Made by a program: the position numbers and the translations under genes. From positions 30,739,462-30,803,461 of the forward strand of contig OX352763.1 of NCBI GenBank assembly GCA_947095585.1: a DNA stretch of 64,000 nucleotides, in the 5' to 3' direction. This stretch comes from Nephrocerus scutellatus (taxonomy: Eukaryota; Arthropoda; Insecta; Diptera; Pipunculidae). Under the pieces are notes generated by a model. It worked only from the letters and a program-made list of their open reading frames with translations, made no database searches and was not told the DNA's origin. Shown piece after piece: positions 10,818 to 21,479 of the stretch; position 1 is the first letter of the stretch; each line of letters starts with the position of its first letter.

Positions 10818-11366
10818 TCCAGCGATTCTAGTAATTCATAGCTTTTCTATTTTTTAGTAAATTTGTTGTTCTTTTTTAAAGAAAGTTTTAGTTTCTATTT
10901 CTATTCATTTGTGCAAAAATTCAAAACATTTCAAGTTTTTCCTCTAGCCGCGGAGATTTGCTCCACTAATGCACCTGCAATGCATTGCGAGTGGCACGAA
11001 ATCTCAACGTCAGTCAGATGTCAATGTCAAAAGTGGCTCCAATTTCAGCACCAAGTTAATTGGAAGACATTTATTTCTTGCTCATTATTTGGAACTCGAT
11101 GATTGAATGTATGTTTTCATATTATAAAGTTTTTCCGATATCGATTCGCGTATCGCAACCTTGACTATCGTGTCAGTGTCAACGGGGGATAAGACGAAGG
11201 GTGGTTAATTGCCGGCGACAAATGAATTACCTGTGCAGGACTTTTTCCAAAAGAATTCGATTGATTAGGGTGTGGCAAGTTGTATCATCCCTCATATACG
11301 GGAAGTAAACGTCGACTATGTGCTTATCTTTCAAAAATATGCCAGACCAGCCGCATCCTCGAAGCA

Positions 11367-11606
11367 TTACCGACCAATTAGACCAGACCACACCCAACTA
11401 GTCATTCGATAGAAGTAGTAGAAGATAGTAGTAGATAGATAGTAGAAGTTGTTCGATTCAGAGCTAAAAAGGAGGCCGCTTTGTCTGTTTGCGTGTCGCA
11501 TCAATTTGGCTTCATCGCTGAGTATGCTGTTCTTTTGAAAATCAGGAGTCTTTTCCATGAGTTTGAACACAAAATCCGCGACTACACGACGCTGTCTGTG
11601 GTCCAT
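11367..11606 (-). pseudogene. Transposase relic (mariner-like) within the inverted duplication
   Basis: The frame reads QRRVVADFVFKLMEKTPDF and ILSDEAKL, resembling the region around the first catalytic Asp of the DD41D transposases here (FSDEAHF). About 45 residues are comparable; what follows is an unrelated AT-rich tail. The same relic is in the right arm at 53182-53421. It is too short to classify firmly. Confidence 0.4.
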
Positions 11607-11843
11607 TAGTCTAAAATTATTTTGTTATCTGGACTTCAACACAAATCGTATAGAATTGAAATGCAATAATATTGCGGCTATTAAGCCTAAGCCAAATTTA
11701 TACCTTCCTCCTCACTCAAGGCGGGCTGGAAGTCGCTGGTGTAATGGAGTGTTTCCAGCGAGGGTACACCTCAGCGTGACCAGGGTTCAATACATTGGGT
11801 CGTTTCAATCAAATGTATATAATTCAGTTTGTAGCACATTATA

Positions 11844-12069
11844 TAGGGTGTCACAACAAGAGCGCCGGATTTAAATTTGCCGCCATTTTGTTAATACGAG
11901 TTGTACGGTGATTTTTTTGACATTTGTCACGTACAGACCACGCGATTTAAGAATATTGAGAATGTTTGCTTAATTCAAAAATAAATGTGTTTTTTCTTTA
12001 AAACTTATATAGTTACAAACATTTGAATCTGAATACAAGAGAATCCGGCGCTCTTCTTGGGACACCCTA
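11844..12069. mobile_element. MITE with 28-bp terminal inverted repeats
   Basis: Left end TAGGGTGTCACAACAAGAGC and inward right end TAGGGTGTCCCAAGAAGAGC continue identically through GCCGGATT: 26 of 28 bases match. TA lies at both ends and there is no coding capacity over 226 bases, so this is a Tc1/mariner-type MITE. A second copy lies in the right duplication arm. Confidence 0.8.
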
Positions 12070-12104
12070 TATATACAATATTGTTTTCACAACTATGTAA
12101 CTTG

Positions 12105-12290
12105 CACAATGCGTATGTCGAGAGATGAATTTAATGCGTAGTCCATTGTGGTGCGTAAATCGTAATAAGCGTGCGTCGGGTGATGTACATATCTAGCAAT
12201 GCGTGATTCTGAGAAATGCGTAGCAGTACAGGATGCGTATGTCGGGTGCACGTAAGTCGAGCAATGCACAAATCATAACAAACTGTCAGC
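12105..12290. repeat. Degenerate 'ATGCGTAAGTCGAG' satellite, part 1
   Basis: Loose repeats of a 15-20 base motif close to ATGCGTAAGTCGAGC appear many times (AATGCGTATGTCGAG, TGCACGTAAGTCGAGC and so on). The same motif resumes at 13495-13985, after the non-LTR fragment. Confidence 0.6.
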
Positions 12291-13492
12291 TCTATAGACA
12301 AGGCCAATGTGCTTGCTTCACATTTCGCAGCTAGCTCTACGCTGCCAGATAGCGCCTTTTCGCCGCCTGTACTTGCAAGAGTTGAATCCTCTAGTGGCTA
12401 GAATATTAAATGATCTCAACATTCATTAATCTGCTGGGCATAGTTTTGAAGGGGTGTTCTTCAACGTTGGCATTACCACTGCGCAGACTTTTCCACTTCT
12501 CTTATTCTTCTGGAGTCGTCCCAAGGAATTGGAAAATAGCCTTTATTCAGCCTGTTCCCAAAAAAAGCGAAACGTCATCTCTTTCCTCGTATCGACCCAT
12601 TGCGCTAACATCTATACTCTCCAAGATCATGGAAATCCTGATCAATCGTAAGCTTATGCAATACCTTGAATAACGTGAAATCCTAAGTGACCAGCAGTAT
12701 GGTTTTCGTAGGCAGCGTTCTACAGCTGAGCTAATGGCTTATCTCACTGAAAAGTGGAACCAGTCTATTCACGAATTTGGTGAAAGTAAAGTTGTTGCAC
12801 TCGATATTTCCAAGGCATTTGACAGAGTCTGGCATCAAGGTCTTTTGTCGAAAATGAATGTCTATGGAATTAATAACACCCTGCTCGATTGGACTAGTAA
12901 CTACCTTTCTGACCGTTCAATCCAGCTCGTATTGGACGGATTAAAATCCAATGTTCACCGCATAAACGATGGTGTTCCTCAAGGCTCTGTTTTATCTCCG
13001 ACACTCTTTCTGATTTTCATTAATGATCTCCTATCCACCACCTCTATTCCAAACCAATCCTTTTCTGACGACAGTACTCTTAGCTTTTTATATGTCTTCA
13101 CGCTTTCTGCACGCCGCTCTTCGTCACAAGTCGAGCTTGAACAACAACGTATGTTAAGCACGTTAAATACTGACCTTGACAGCATAAGGAGGTGGGGACT
13201 ACATAATAGAGTTAAATTTAACGCTTCTAAAACCCAATGCTTTCTTCTATCGATTAAGCGTAATTTAAACCCCCAACCTTTATCCATGAATGGATCTTGC
13301 ATCAAAGAAACTGAAAAGCTCTCAATTCTCGGTATGTGCGTCAACAACAAGCTTCGTTGGAACGACCACATATTTGCCACCGCCAAAAGTGCTGCGAGAT
13401 GCTTAGGTTTCCTAAAACGGTGCAAGATGTACAGATCTGGCTACTATTTACAAGGCGTATGTATATTCGCCCTAAGCGTGTGTACAGTATAA
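12290..13492 (+). mobile_element. Non-LTR fragment, family 'K' (FADDS-type reverse transcriptase)
   Basis: A reverse transcriptase fragment, truncated at both ends, lies inside the degenerate satellite. Other family K copies in the window: 14060-14360, 19560-21245, 31090-31980, 52126-52490, 56881-57190 and 59852-62914. The group resembles jockey/CR1-type elements; the exact clade needs a phylogeny. Confidence 0.7.
12410..13492 (+). pseudogene. Family K reverse transcriptase remnant
   Basis: Two in-frame pieces separated by a stop at about 12671 cover the fingers and palm: VVPRNWKIAFIQPVPKK, SLSSYRPIALTSILSKIME, QQYGFRRQRSTAELMAYL, VALDISKAFDRVWHQG and GVPQGSVLSPTLFLIFINDLL. The active-site box reads FSDDSTLSF where related copies have FADDSTLSF. 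The thumb follows (NRVKFNASKTQCFLLS) and the frame dissolves after KRCKMYRSG. The enzyme would have reverse transcribed its own RNA. The stop and both truncations make it inactive. Confidence 0.75.
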
Positions 13493-13494
13493 AA

Positions 13495-13985
13495 AAAAAC
13501 AGAATTTGTAGAGATGCGTTGATCGGGCGTTTGATTTGTAGCAGCATATGATGCTTATATAAATTAAAGCGTAAGTTGATCGATGCAGACGTCTGAGAGA
13601 TGCATGGCAGCACAGGGTGTACGTAAGTCAAGAGATGCGTAGATTGTAGCGATGTTTATATCAAGTACCACTCGAGTTTTAGAAATGTGTTGATTGCACA
13701 TAATGATTGCATTGCAAAAAGGGGTAGGTCGTTTAATGCGTAAGTCGAGTGATGGGTGAATGTGATCGATTTAAAACGGCACAAGATGCCGAGTAAAGCG
13801 TAAATCGAACGATGCGTGAGTCTAAGAGATGCGTAGTGGCACAGTATGTCGGATATAAGTAAATCGAGAAATGCGTAGAACGGAGCGATGCTTACATCAA
13901 GTGAAGTGTAAGTTTAAGAGAGACATGTAGTAGTAGATTTTTTGTATGTCGAACTATGCGTAAGTCGAGCGAAAACACGGTGCTA
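13495..13985. repeat. Degenerate 'ATGCGTAAGTCGAG' satellite, part 2
   Basis: At least ten diverged units are seen, such as AATGCGTAAGTCGAGTGATG and AAAGCGTAAATCGAACGATG, often with GAGATGCGTAG between them. It continues the motif at 12105-12290, so family K probably inserted into an existing array. Confidence 0.6.
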
Positions 13986-14059
13986 TTTGGCAGTTTTGCG
14001 TTGGTACAGGGTGGGCTTGAATGTATTTATTTTTATTTTTTTTATTTAAAATAAAGAAA

Positions 14060-14360
14060 CGTAGATCCCCACCAAGGCTCTGTTTTGTCCCTGACACAGT
14101 TTCTCATTTTTATTAATGATCTCATGTTCATTACTACTAATCCAATCCTCTCTTTCGCTGACAATAGCACTCTCGGCTTGAGAAACGTCACTCTCCCTCT
14201 CCGTATGAAACTCTAAAGGTTACATATATTATGCACGCTAACTTCTGACCTAGACAACATAATTAAATGGGGAGAAAATATTCGATTAGAATTCAAAAAC
14301 CCAATGCTTCCTAGAGTAGTCTAAGCGAGTCGTAAATCCACGGCCATTTCCATGAATGCC
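14060..14360 (+). mobile_element. Short family K reverse transcriptase fragment
   Basis: In a broken frame it spells CCAAGGCTCTGTTTTGTCCC...TTTATTAATGATCTC (PQGSVLS...FINDL) followed by a decayed FADDS box. It is about 300 bases long and inactive. Confidence 0.6.
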
Positions 14361-15645
14361 AGATTTACCCATTACCGTGTCTCTTGAGTCAGAAAAAGCG
14401 AAAAAAATCTCTGTCAGTCTATCTGTGTCCACCATACAACTCCACCATAGCCATAGTCATAAGTCCGTGTTGAGAAAGGAGAAGTGGAGGAACAGAACCT
14501 CGTTAATCAACTATGGCCATCTGTCCCGGATTATGTACACGCCATGATGGAACCCCAGTCAGGGCTACGACATCGTGCATAGGGTGCGGGGCTTTCACGG
14601 AAGAAAATAAAATGGGTACTTAGAATATGCTCATGATTGGGCAATGTCTTCGTACTTTAGCGACCCAGAATGGGCTATTGGTACTTAGATATAAATTTAT
14701 TTTGGGTGTGTTCTTCGTATTTAGTGGCTCGTTCTTACACCGTTTGACCGCAGGAGTGCCTGGAATAGTTATATTCTAGGCGGCCTAGAACTGCTTGGTG
14801 GTGTTTGCTTTAGACTCCTAGTAGTAAGTGATATGTTTTGAGGTTCCGGCCGAATGTGCTGCCAGGGTCTGCTTTGCAACCGCCCAGCCACTCATATCTG
14901 AGCGAACCGAAATCATTGATACAAAATCTCACCAAGATAGCCTTTGGTACCACGGGAGCTGTCTTGCCCAACGGACCGATTTGACCGTAAGGTTTACCGG
15001 GTCTGTGGACAACTATGGATGCGAACCCAGTTTGATCTGGGAATGTAACGTGGGGCCTGTGGTTTACTATCCATAGGCGAGTAGAGCAGAGTCAGAGGTG
15101 TCCCTGATGTTACCAATAATGGTAAATCAGTGGACCTGCCTGATGTTACCAATACGATAGTTGCTCGGCGAGGTGTTGCGCATCATAAAACCAGTTGTCG
15201 TCATCCCTTAAATTGGCATGGGTGTAAGATAGGCTCAGCTCTTACCAGTGAGTTATTACTGGTACATCTAATGATGGTCGCCACACAATTCGTGTCCAAA
15301 GAGAACTGTGAGGTTTTGCTTTTCTTGCAGGTACTCACGTTAATCAAACAGACAGTTTCTGTGTCCACTCTACAGATGAACTTATAGCGATGAAAATTCA
15401 TATTTAAGTTTTTACATGAATTGGGAGGGGCCAGTTGATTTTGACGGAAATCTGCCAACCGGAAGTGACAGTCAACTTGGAAAGTTTTTCGAGTTTTTTT
15501 GCAAATAACTCAAAGAAGGAGAAGTTCTGTTTTTCTACGTTGCTCGATCCACAGGAATTCAAAACACAAGATCACAGACATATTCTCTGTTCCTTTCCAT
15601 AAACCTTACCCCCTGCTCTGTACCTTTTTCTATTTTAAATGCCAA
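14361..15645. other. Unassigned sequence
   Basis: An 82-codon open frame at 14828-15076 has no recognised domain and no promoter. The GC-richer part around 14780-15060 may be transposon-derived. Nothing firm is seen. Confidence 0.3.
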
Positions 15646-16180
15646 AGAGGGATCGAGAGAAACCTTTGATTTCTTCAATCGTTTTATTTTTCTATATAAT
15701 ACTCGTATTATTTAGGGATTCAGTCGTTCGGTTGCTGCTAGCCTGCTACTAGGGCTGTCGGAAAACCATATATTGTCATTTCTAACAAAAAACTTTAGAA
15801 AAAACCGTTCGTTAACAAAACTCTGATTTTGTTCATTTCCAAGTTAAATTCAATTTAATTCAAGATAATTTGATATTTGCCATTGCAACAGTTAGGCTAA
15901 TCAGACACAAACTCATCACAGAAAAGAACTACATCCAAGATATTTTTTATTTAAACTTTTTTTACTCGACTTTCCGAGATAAAAAGCTAACTTGGGCGTG
16001 TTTAGCAGCTAAAAAAAAACACTCCATCAAAATAGGATTAGTCATCTTGATAGTCAGAATATTAAAAATAGCTTTAAAAGTAGAAGCTGCACTGTGGAAG
16101 TAATCAGCGCCAATGTTATCTATCACACTACCACATTGAGTTAGCAGCTCAAGGAGTCTCACCCACTCTCAGCAACCGAT

Positions 16181-16220
16181 TATAAAAGCAGAGTAAAAAG
16201 TCTATTAGAGTAGAGTCAGT
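16181..16220 (+). promoter_or_regulatory. TATA box and initiator of the family-2 gene
   Basis: TATAAAAG lies at 16181-16188 and TCAGT at 16216-16220. Spacing from T to the initiator A is 37 bases, wider than the 28-30 of family 1, so the true start may be a little upstream of the TCAGT. Confidence 0.5.
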
Positions 16221-16297
16221 CAGAGTCTCGAGCACTTTCGACTTCGGTTAACTCATACAGTTATCAGTACCATCTACGCATATCAGAGAGAAGCCAG

Positions 16298-16552
16298 ATG
16301 AAGATCTTCATCATCACAATTTGTGTCGTTTTGCTATGTTATGCAGGTGTGCAGGGCAAACCGCCATTAGTTCAGAAAAATCAGAATAATCCCAGCGATG
16401 AAAACGTCAATGAAGTAGTCATCGAGAAGGTCCAAGATCCCAATGACAGTGATGTCATCGAAACCGTCAAAGAGGTCGGCAACAAGATCGCCGATGTCTT
16501 CATATATCTTCACAATGTCACACCCCGGACTAATGCTTATATTTTTACATAG
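16298..16552 (+). CDS. Small secreted peptide, family 2 (84 aa)
   Basis: Single-exon gene. The signal peptide MKIFIITICVVLLCYAGVQG would be cleaved before KPP, leaving an acidic peptide of about 64 residues with no Cys. The pro-region VVIEKVQDPNDSDVIETVKE is followed by a likely amphipathic helix (VGNKIADVFIYLH) and the end TPRTNAYIFT. The arrangement of signal, acidic spacer and helix, plus a V-V-x-K-V-x-x-P-N pattern, resembles family 1 (17728 gene: VVKVKAPNA), so the two are probably distant paralogs. A TATA box lies 110 bases upstream, and ATAAATACATAAA downstream can supply polyadenylation. It could be an immune, salivary or reproductive-tract peptide; no function is shown. Decayed copies lie near 26.4, 46.7 and 63.3 kb. 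Confidence 0.75.
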   Translation: MKIFIITICVVLLCYAGVQGKPPLVQKNQNNPSDENVNEVVIEKVQDPNDSDVIETVKEVGNKIADVFIYLHNVTPRTNAYIFT

Positions 16553-16724
16553 CGGTAATTATATGCATCTATGATTTATGGCAAATAAATACATAAAGAT
16601 AATTAATTGCAAAAATAAACTGAAGAACCATTACTTTCCATTTTCCACTATATACTTCTGACTAAAATACAGAATTGCTCTTATTCATGTTCTGTTATAT
16701 TGTACTTTGACATGGTGAAAGTTG

Positions 16725-16985
16725 GATTGAGAGTCATCAGCATATTAGGGGGAATAACGCGTAAGATTCGTCAGAATTGCAGGTGGTCGTAACTATCTCT
16801 GACTGGTAGAAGTGTCATCAAACCTCTACGTGGTTAATGTTACTCCAGTAAAGGAAGAAGCCTCCTCCCAGACATTACAACGACAACGAGTCTTAGAGAT
16901 GACAGCAAGCAGTTGTTTGGTCATTCCGAGTACAAGGTTTTCGCGTAAAAGCTACCTGGGTATCTCCTGATATCCCCTCTGGCAA
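16725..16985 (+). mobile_element. Element 'A' fragments (5' part and endonuclease piece)
   Basis: 'CAGCATATTAGGGGGAATAA' and following bases match the 5' part of element A. Then 'GACAGCAAGCAGTTGTTTGGTCATT' through 'AGCTACCTGGG' matches its endonuclease region at 7250-7320. The second piece also precedes the 51679 gene at 50795-50870. Confidence 0.55.
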
Positions 16986-17009
16986 CCTATGGTCCTCAAA
17001 CAGCATCAC

Positions 17010-17640
17010 GGAAATTTTATGTTTTCCAAAATTTGTGTGGGGTATTTTAAGAAAGTATTTTTGAAAGTATCGGAAACATGAGGGGGGTTTCTAATTCTGA
17101 ATATTAAATTCGCGTGCCCGTGTGTTTTTGTTTTTGTGGCTTGTCGCCAAATCTTTTGATTAATTTTTAGCCCATTTCCTAAAGACCGATATTCAAACAT
17201 TGCACATGACAAACACTTTCTATTAAAAATTTGCACCCGATTAGAGATTTTACGGAAAAATTTAAATTTTTATGGGTTGTTTTTTTCTAAATCATATTTT
17301 TTTACGAGTAAACGAGCTTATGAAATTTGTTTTTTTTTTTGGGTGGCGCGTGATTAGAACCGTTTTTAGACTAAAGAGTAATCAACAACAAGCAAACAAC
17401 AAACAAACAACATCGCAATCCATTGGAAAATAATTAACTTACGAGTATTAAGATAAATAGGCAGTAAAAGCACCCAGGTGCGGGACTTACACGCCATTTT
17501 CTAATTACTAATTCTTGACATTGGATGTTCAACAACAAAAAGTGCCTATTCTATGTTATCTTTATGGAAGTAATCAGCCTATAGAGCTTAACATTATGTA
17601 ACAACTTGACTATCACTTTGCTCCATTGAGTTGACAGTCA
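17010..17640 (+). repeat. AT-rich repeat and shared upstream region of family 1
   Basis: The block 'AAGAAAGTATTTTTGAAAGT', then 'GATTAGAGATTTTACG', 'GGTGGCGCGTGATTA' and 'GCAGTAAAAGCACCC' precedes the genes at 17728, 29860, 34318, 51679 and 56006 in the same order, with parts missing in some. It is probably an old transposon captured in the duplicated unit. Confidence 0.7.
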
Positions 17641-17645
17641 CCGAA

Positions 17646-17678
17646 TATTAAAGCCGAGCAAGAGAAGTTAATTTCAGT
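17646..17678 (+). promoter_or_regulatory. Core promoter of family-1 copy P1 (altered TATA)
   Basis: TATTAAAG at 17646 stands where the other copies have TATAAAAG; the initiator TTTCAGTAGAGTC has its A at 17676, 30 bases on. The TATA change coincides with a nonsense codon in the gene. Confidence 0.65.
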
Positions 17679-17727
17679 AGAGTCCCTGATCACAGCAGTC
17701 TCGAGCGTTTTCTCATCACCGACCACC

Positions 17728-18150
17728 ATGAAGACCACCCACCACTTATTCGCAATTTGTTTCCTTTTGTTTTGCATTGCAGCTGTGCAGTGCAGGCCGC
17801 CGTCAGATCAGGAAAAACAGGAGAATACTGCCGGCCAAGCTGTCGATGAAAGCGTTGTCAAGGTCAAAGCCCCTAATGCTAACAATGAAAATATTGCGCT
17901 TGACATTGTTTGAGGTTTATTGAAAATAAACAACGCATTGAATCGAGTCATGAATGGAGAAGAAGATATCATGAGCGCGGGCAAGGATATCACTGAAGGT
18001 TTAGAGCAGGTGGGCATCGGTTTGTTGGAAGGTTTCATTGATAACATACAGGAACTTATTGAAGGCGTTCCAAATATAGGCAGTGTAATCGCCAATAGCT
18101 TCGAACGTCCGGAAGGTTACGTGCCTCAAACGGCGGACCATCTTGCCTAA
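17728..18150 (+). pseudogene. Small secreted peptide family 1, copy P1, interrupted by TGA
   Basis: The frame starts MKTTHHLFAICFLLFCIAAV and reads a signal peptide ending VQC before RPPSDQEKQ, then an acidic spacer. A TGA at 17911-17913 stands where paralog 34318 has a Gln codon. Beyond it the same frame continues intact for 79 codons to a TAA-type end at 18150, including GLLKINNALNRVMNGEEDIM and EGFIDNIQELIEGVPNIG...SFERPEGYVPQ. This is the longest member (about 140 codons if uninterrupted) and shows the complete domain layout. The weakened TATA box argues for a recent pseudogene; stop-codon readthrough or a polymorphic allele is possible but unsupported. Confidence 0.75.
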
Positions 18151-18289
18151 CCGTAGTTTAATGCAAATTCTATTTAAATTTTTTGTAACTTCTGTCTTGC
18201 TGAAGAATTAAAGAAATAAATACCCAAACACACTGATATATTGCAAATATTTGCGAATGCTAATAGATTAGGTATCGTCATCATTATCA

Positions 18290-18735
18290 TTGTTTGCTCT
18301 TCTTAAACCGTTTCCTCCGGGAAAAAGATCTCTTTTCGGATGTTCCAATTTTTAGGCGATGTCATTTATAATTTGCACAGAGCACCCCTGTTTAGGGTTG
18401 TTTCCAACTTTCTATTTGATAATCGAAGCCTTGGAACGTGTAATTTTTGATGAGGCTGGTGGGGAGCCATAAACGCCTTGGAAGGTATACCGTACTTTAA
18501 CCGTGAAATGTGTGATACATTTTTTAAGCTTTTCTTGAATTGTTTTCAAAAACTTTTGATTCTGGCCCAGCTGCTGTTGATCAAAACGGGCGTAGCAGCG
18601 TACTTGTTATTGCTGACTCCATCTTAGCCAGTAATTGGTTCGCTTGTGGTGGTCTCTTCGAAGTGGATAGTAAGATTTCCTGAGCCAGGTAAAAGAGCTA
18701 GCAAAGCGGCAATAATAAGAAGTGTATATTTAAAG
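18290..18735 (-). repeat. Conserved downstream segment of family 1 with minus-strand coding-like frame (copy 1)
   Basis: It matches the segments after the 29860 and 34318 genes. On the minus strand it spells KVRYTFQGVYGSPPAS, comparable to VRYTTQSIYGSPLALP in the other copies. Here the frame is broken. See 34784-35062. Confidence 0.5.
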
Positions 18736-18999
18736 TAACCTCTAGAAGGCTCTTTTTACTGGGTAAGACTCTTCGTTTATTCCATCAAAGAGCTAACATA
18801 CTAATTTTACATTCCAGTTAAAAGATGATAGTTATGGAGAGTCGGCATGCAACATAATACCTGCACACAGCATAAAAAACTGTATTACCGGCTATAATAT
18901 AATAGTCATTGTTCCATCATGACAGCAAACTTATAATAAACTACCTTTTACCATCTTCTACTACCTTTTAAAGGTAGTACAAATTTTTTGTCATTCGTG

Positions 19000-19467
19000 T
19001 AAAGAATCAAAAAAACAACCCATAAAAATTAAAATTTTTCTTGTAAATTCTCTAATCGGGGATACACACACACACACACACACTGCGTGCTCGTTTTGTG
19101 GCAAAATCATTCACCAAATGACGCAGCGGCAGCGAACAGCGCTGCTCACAAAGCACAGAGCTCAGACTTTGCCGTGATCTGATGCGATATAGCGATATTT
19201 AAAAATTGTATATTGGGGTCGCCAAGGGGCCGATCGCTCCAAATTTTTACAAAAAGTGTTATCCATCGAAGACACACATGTGTACAAAGAAAGTTTAAAG
19301 AAAATCGGGTAAATTTTGTAAAATATTTGTATGGGAGCCCCAGAACCCGAGTTCCGAGGGGCATCAAATTTTAATAGAAAGTATTGTCACGGGAAATATA
19401 CATGTGTGCAAAATTTCAATAAAATCGGGCCATGAGAAGTGGGCTAAAAATTGATCAGAAAATCTGA

Positions 19468-19506
<39 letters not shown>

Positions 19507-19540
19507 ACCAGCCAGCCACGTGCACGCGAAGTTAATATAG
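19000..19540. repeat. Interspersed AT-rich repeat with (CA)n and (GCCA)n
   Basis: It contains (CA)10 at 19064-19083, phrases such as 'AAAATCGGGTAAATTTTGTAAAATATTTGTATGGGAGCC' in pieces, and (GCCA)n at 19468-19518. It ends near GCGAAGTTAATATAGAGAA. Related pieces: 29340-29500, 33810-33990, 45690-45800, 51090-51280, 54530-54616, 56690-56880 and 58815-59110. No coding capacity; class unknown. Confidence 0.6.
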
Positions 19541-19559
19541 AGAATTTAAAAATAGATCC

Positions 19560-21245
19560 TCATCGTCGATTCCAACGCTTATTTATAATGACATTCCAGT
19601 TGTCAGCTCTATTATTAAGGCCAATCTGTTTGCTGCGCATTTCGCAGCTAGCTCCTTACAGATTGTGCATTGCTGCCTCATGCACCTCAGAGTATTGAAC
19701 ACTCTATGGGACAGTTATTCATTCGTACTCGTGCAGTTGCTAGAGTTTTAAACGATCTCAACACTCATAAATCCGCTGGGCCAGATGGTATTTCCCCATT
19801 AGTTCTGAAGAGGTGTTCTTCCAAGCTGGCATTATCATTGCGTAAGCTTTTCCATCTACCATACCCATACACAGAAAAGGCGAACATTCGTCTCCTTCTT
19901 TGTACCGACCCATAGCACTTTCATCTATTATTTCCAGGGTCTTGAGACCAACGAAATCCTTAGTGACCAGCAGTATGGATTTCGTGGGCAACGTTCTACT
20001 GGTGATTTGATGGTATATCTCACCGAACAGTGGAACCGATCTTTGCATCATTTTGGTGAAAGCAAAGCTGTTGCACTCGATATTTCAAAGGCATTTGACC
20101 GAGTTTGGCATCAAGCTCTTTTGTCTAAAATGCGTGCTAAAGCGGAGTCGATGAAAGACTGCTTCATTGGATTAGAAGCTATCTTTTGGACCGCTTAATT
20201 CAAGTTGTTTTGGACGGTTTCAAGTCTAAAATACATCAGATAAATGCTGGTGTTCCCCAGGGCTCTGTTCAGTCTCCGATGCTCTTTCTCATTTTTGTTA
20301 ATGATCTCTTGTCTATTACTTCTAATTCAATTCACTCTTTCACTGATGACAGCACTCTTAGATTCTCATATAATTTTCAGGATTATCCATTCACTTCTCA
20401 TGTGGAACTCAAATAACTACGTATGTTAAGCACATTAAATTCTGACCTAAACAACATAATACAATGGGAAGAAATCAATCGAGTTGAATTTAATGCTTCC
20501 AAATCCCAATGCTGTCTCCTCGCGTCTAAGCGATTCCTAAATCCCATGCCATTATCCATAAATGGTACTTGCATCGAGGAAACTGAAAATCTCGCAAATC
20601 TCGGTATGTGCGTTTAACGACAAGCTTCGTTGGAATGACCACATATTTAGCGTTTCCAAAAATGCTGCGAAATATTTAGGTTTTCTAGCCCGGTGCAAGA
20701 AATATTTCACTCCCTCTGATCTGGCTACTTTTTTCGCCCTAAACTTGAGTACAATTTCCATATCTGGTATGGTGCGCCGAAAACTACTTTGCATCAGCTA
20801 GATAGAATACAAAACCGCGCGATAAAACTTATCGGTGACGAAAATATAGCGAAATCAACCGATTCGCTTGAACATCTGCTTGTCACCGTTTTACCGCTTT
20901 TTCTACCAGCGGTGATCAAGCGAAATAGCCAGCTGCATGCCACCTCTCCTTGAATTCAACCGCAATACTCGTGGTGCTCTAAATGCTCATCAGTTTACCC
21001 TCAAGCCCTTCTTCAGACGTACAGTTAAGTTCAGGGATTTGTTCTTCAGCCGTTCAACACGTATTTGGAATGCTCTGCCAAGCTCTGTCTTCCCACATAA
21101 CTATGATCTACAGGCATTCAAAAGACAAGCTTGTAGACATCTCCTCTTTTCTTCTCCTTTTCCTTAAGGCCCATGTTCTGCCAGCATATAGCCGAGCCTT
21201 ACAAGGTTGCAAACCCCTTTAAGCGTGCGCGAATTATAAAAAAAA
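19560..21245 (+). mobile_element. Family K non-LTR element, 5'-truncated, with 3' end
   Basis: Reverse transcriptase pieces in order: NDLNTHKSAGPDGISP (19750), VALDISKAFDRVWHQ (20060), GVPQGSVQSPMLFLIFVNDLL (20245), FTDDSTLRF (20340), RVEFNASKSQCCLL (20480), LDRIQNRAIKLIGDE (20800) and the C-terminal RTRIWNALPSSVF (21055). Several frameshifts and stops occur, and the active box has Thr for Ala. The 3' end is a short A run at about 21236-21245, after 'AAACCCCTTTAAGCGTG', matching the 3' end at 59852. Confidence 0.75.
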
Positions 21246-21479
21246 TATCGCCGTTGCCTGTAACGGCTCTGATGGTGATGCATGAGAGATAAGCATTCAT
21301 CGCGCTACTGTATGCAAATATTCTGTATGCCACACGGTGATGAATTTAAGCTAGAGGTTAAATTTGTGATAGATGCGTAGTGAGCAATGAAACAATCTCT
21401 GAATATGAATAAAAAAGACTCTGAAAATATGAAAAAATAGTTCACCGGTGAAGAAGAGGTAGAAGAGAGGCATCTCAAG

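Larger units (their letters stand above)
10039..12532 (+). repeat. Left arm of a large inverted duplication
   Basis: This segment matches 54521-52205 read in reverse complement: most of the mucin-like gene, its 3' flank, a transposase relic, a MITE, degenerate satellite DNA and the start of a non-LTR fragment, in the same order. The arms are about 40 kb apart. Differences include the 222-base exon repeat here and a small deletion near 12390. Confidence 0.85.
15650..16980 (+). repeat. Family-2 duplication unit, copy A (with the intact gene)
   Basis: From 'GATCGAGAGAAA' and 'TTCAGTCGTTCGGTTGCTG' through the gene to the RTE-like 'TTAGGGGGAATAACGCGTAA' segment, this unit matches 25925-27150, 46180-47130 and 59715-59851 plus 62915-64000. 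Only this copy keeps promoter and signal-peptide codons. Confidence 0.75.

Noticed and set aside
14828..15076. 82-codon frame with several Cys residues as a small secreted protein
   Set aside because: No signal peptide, no promoter, and no paralog in the window.
18960..19540. Control region or origin suggested by (CA)n and (GCCA)n runs
   Set aside because: These are microsatellites inside a dispersed repeat; similar repeat pieces occur at many other sites in the window without them.
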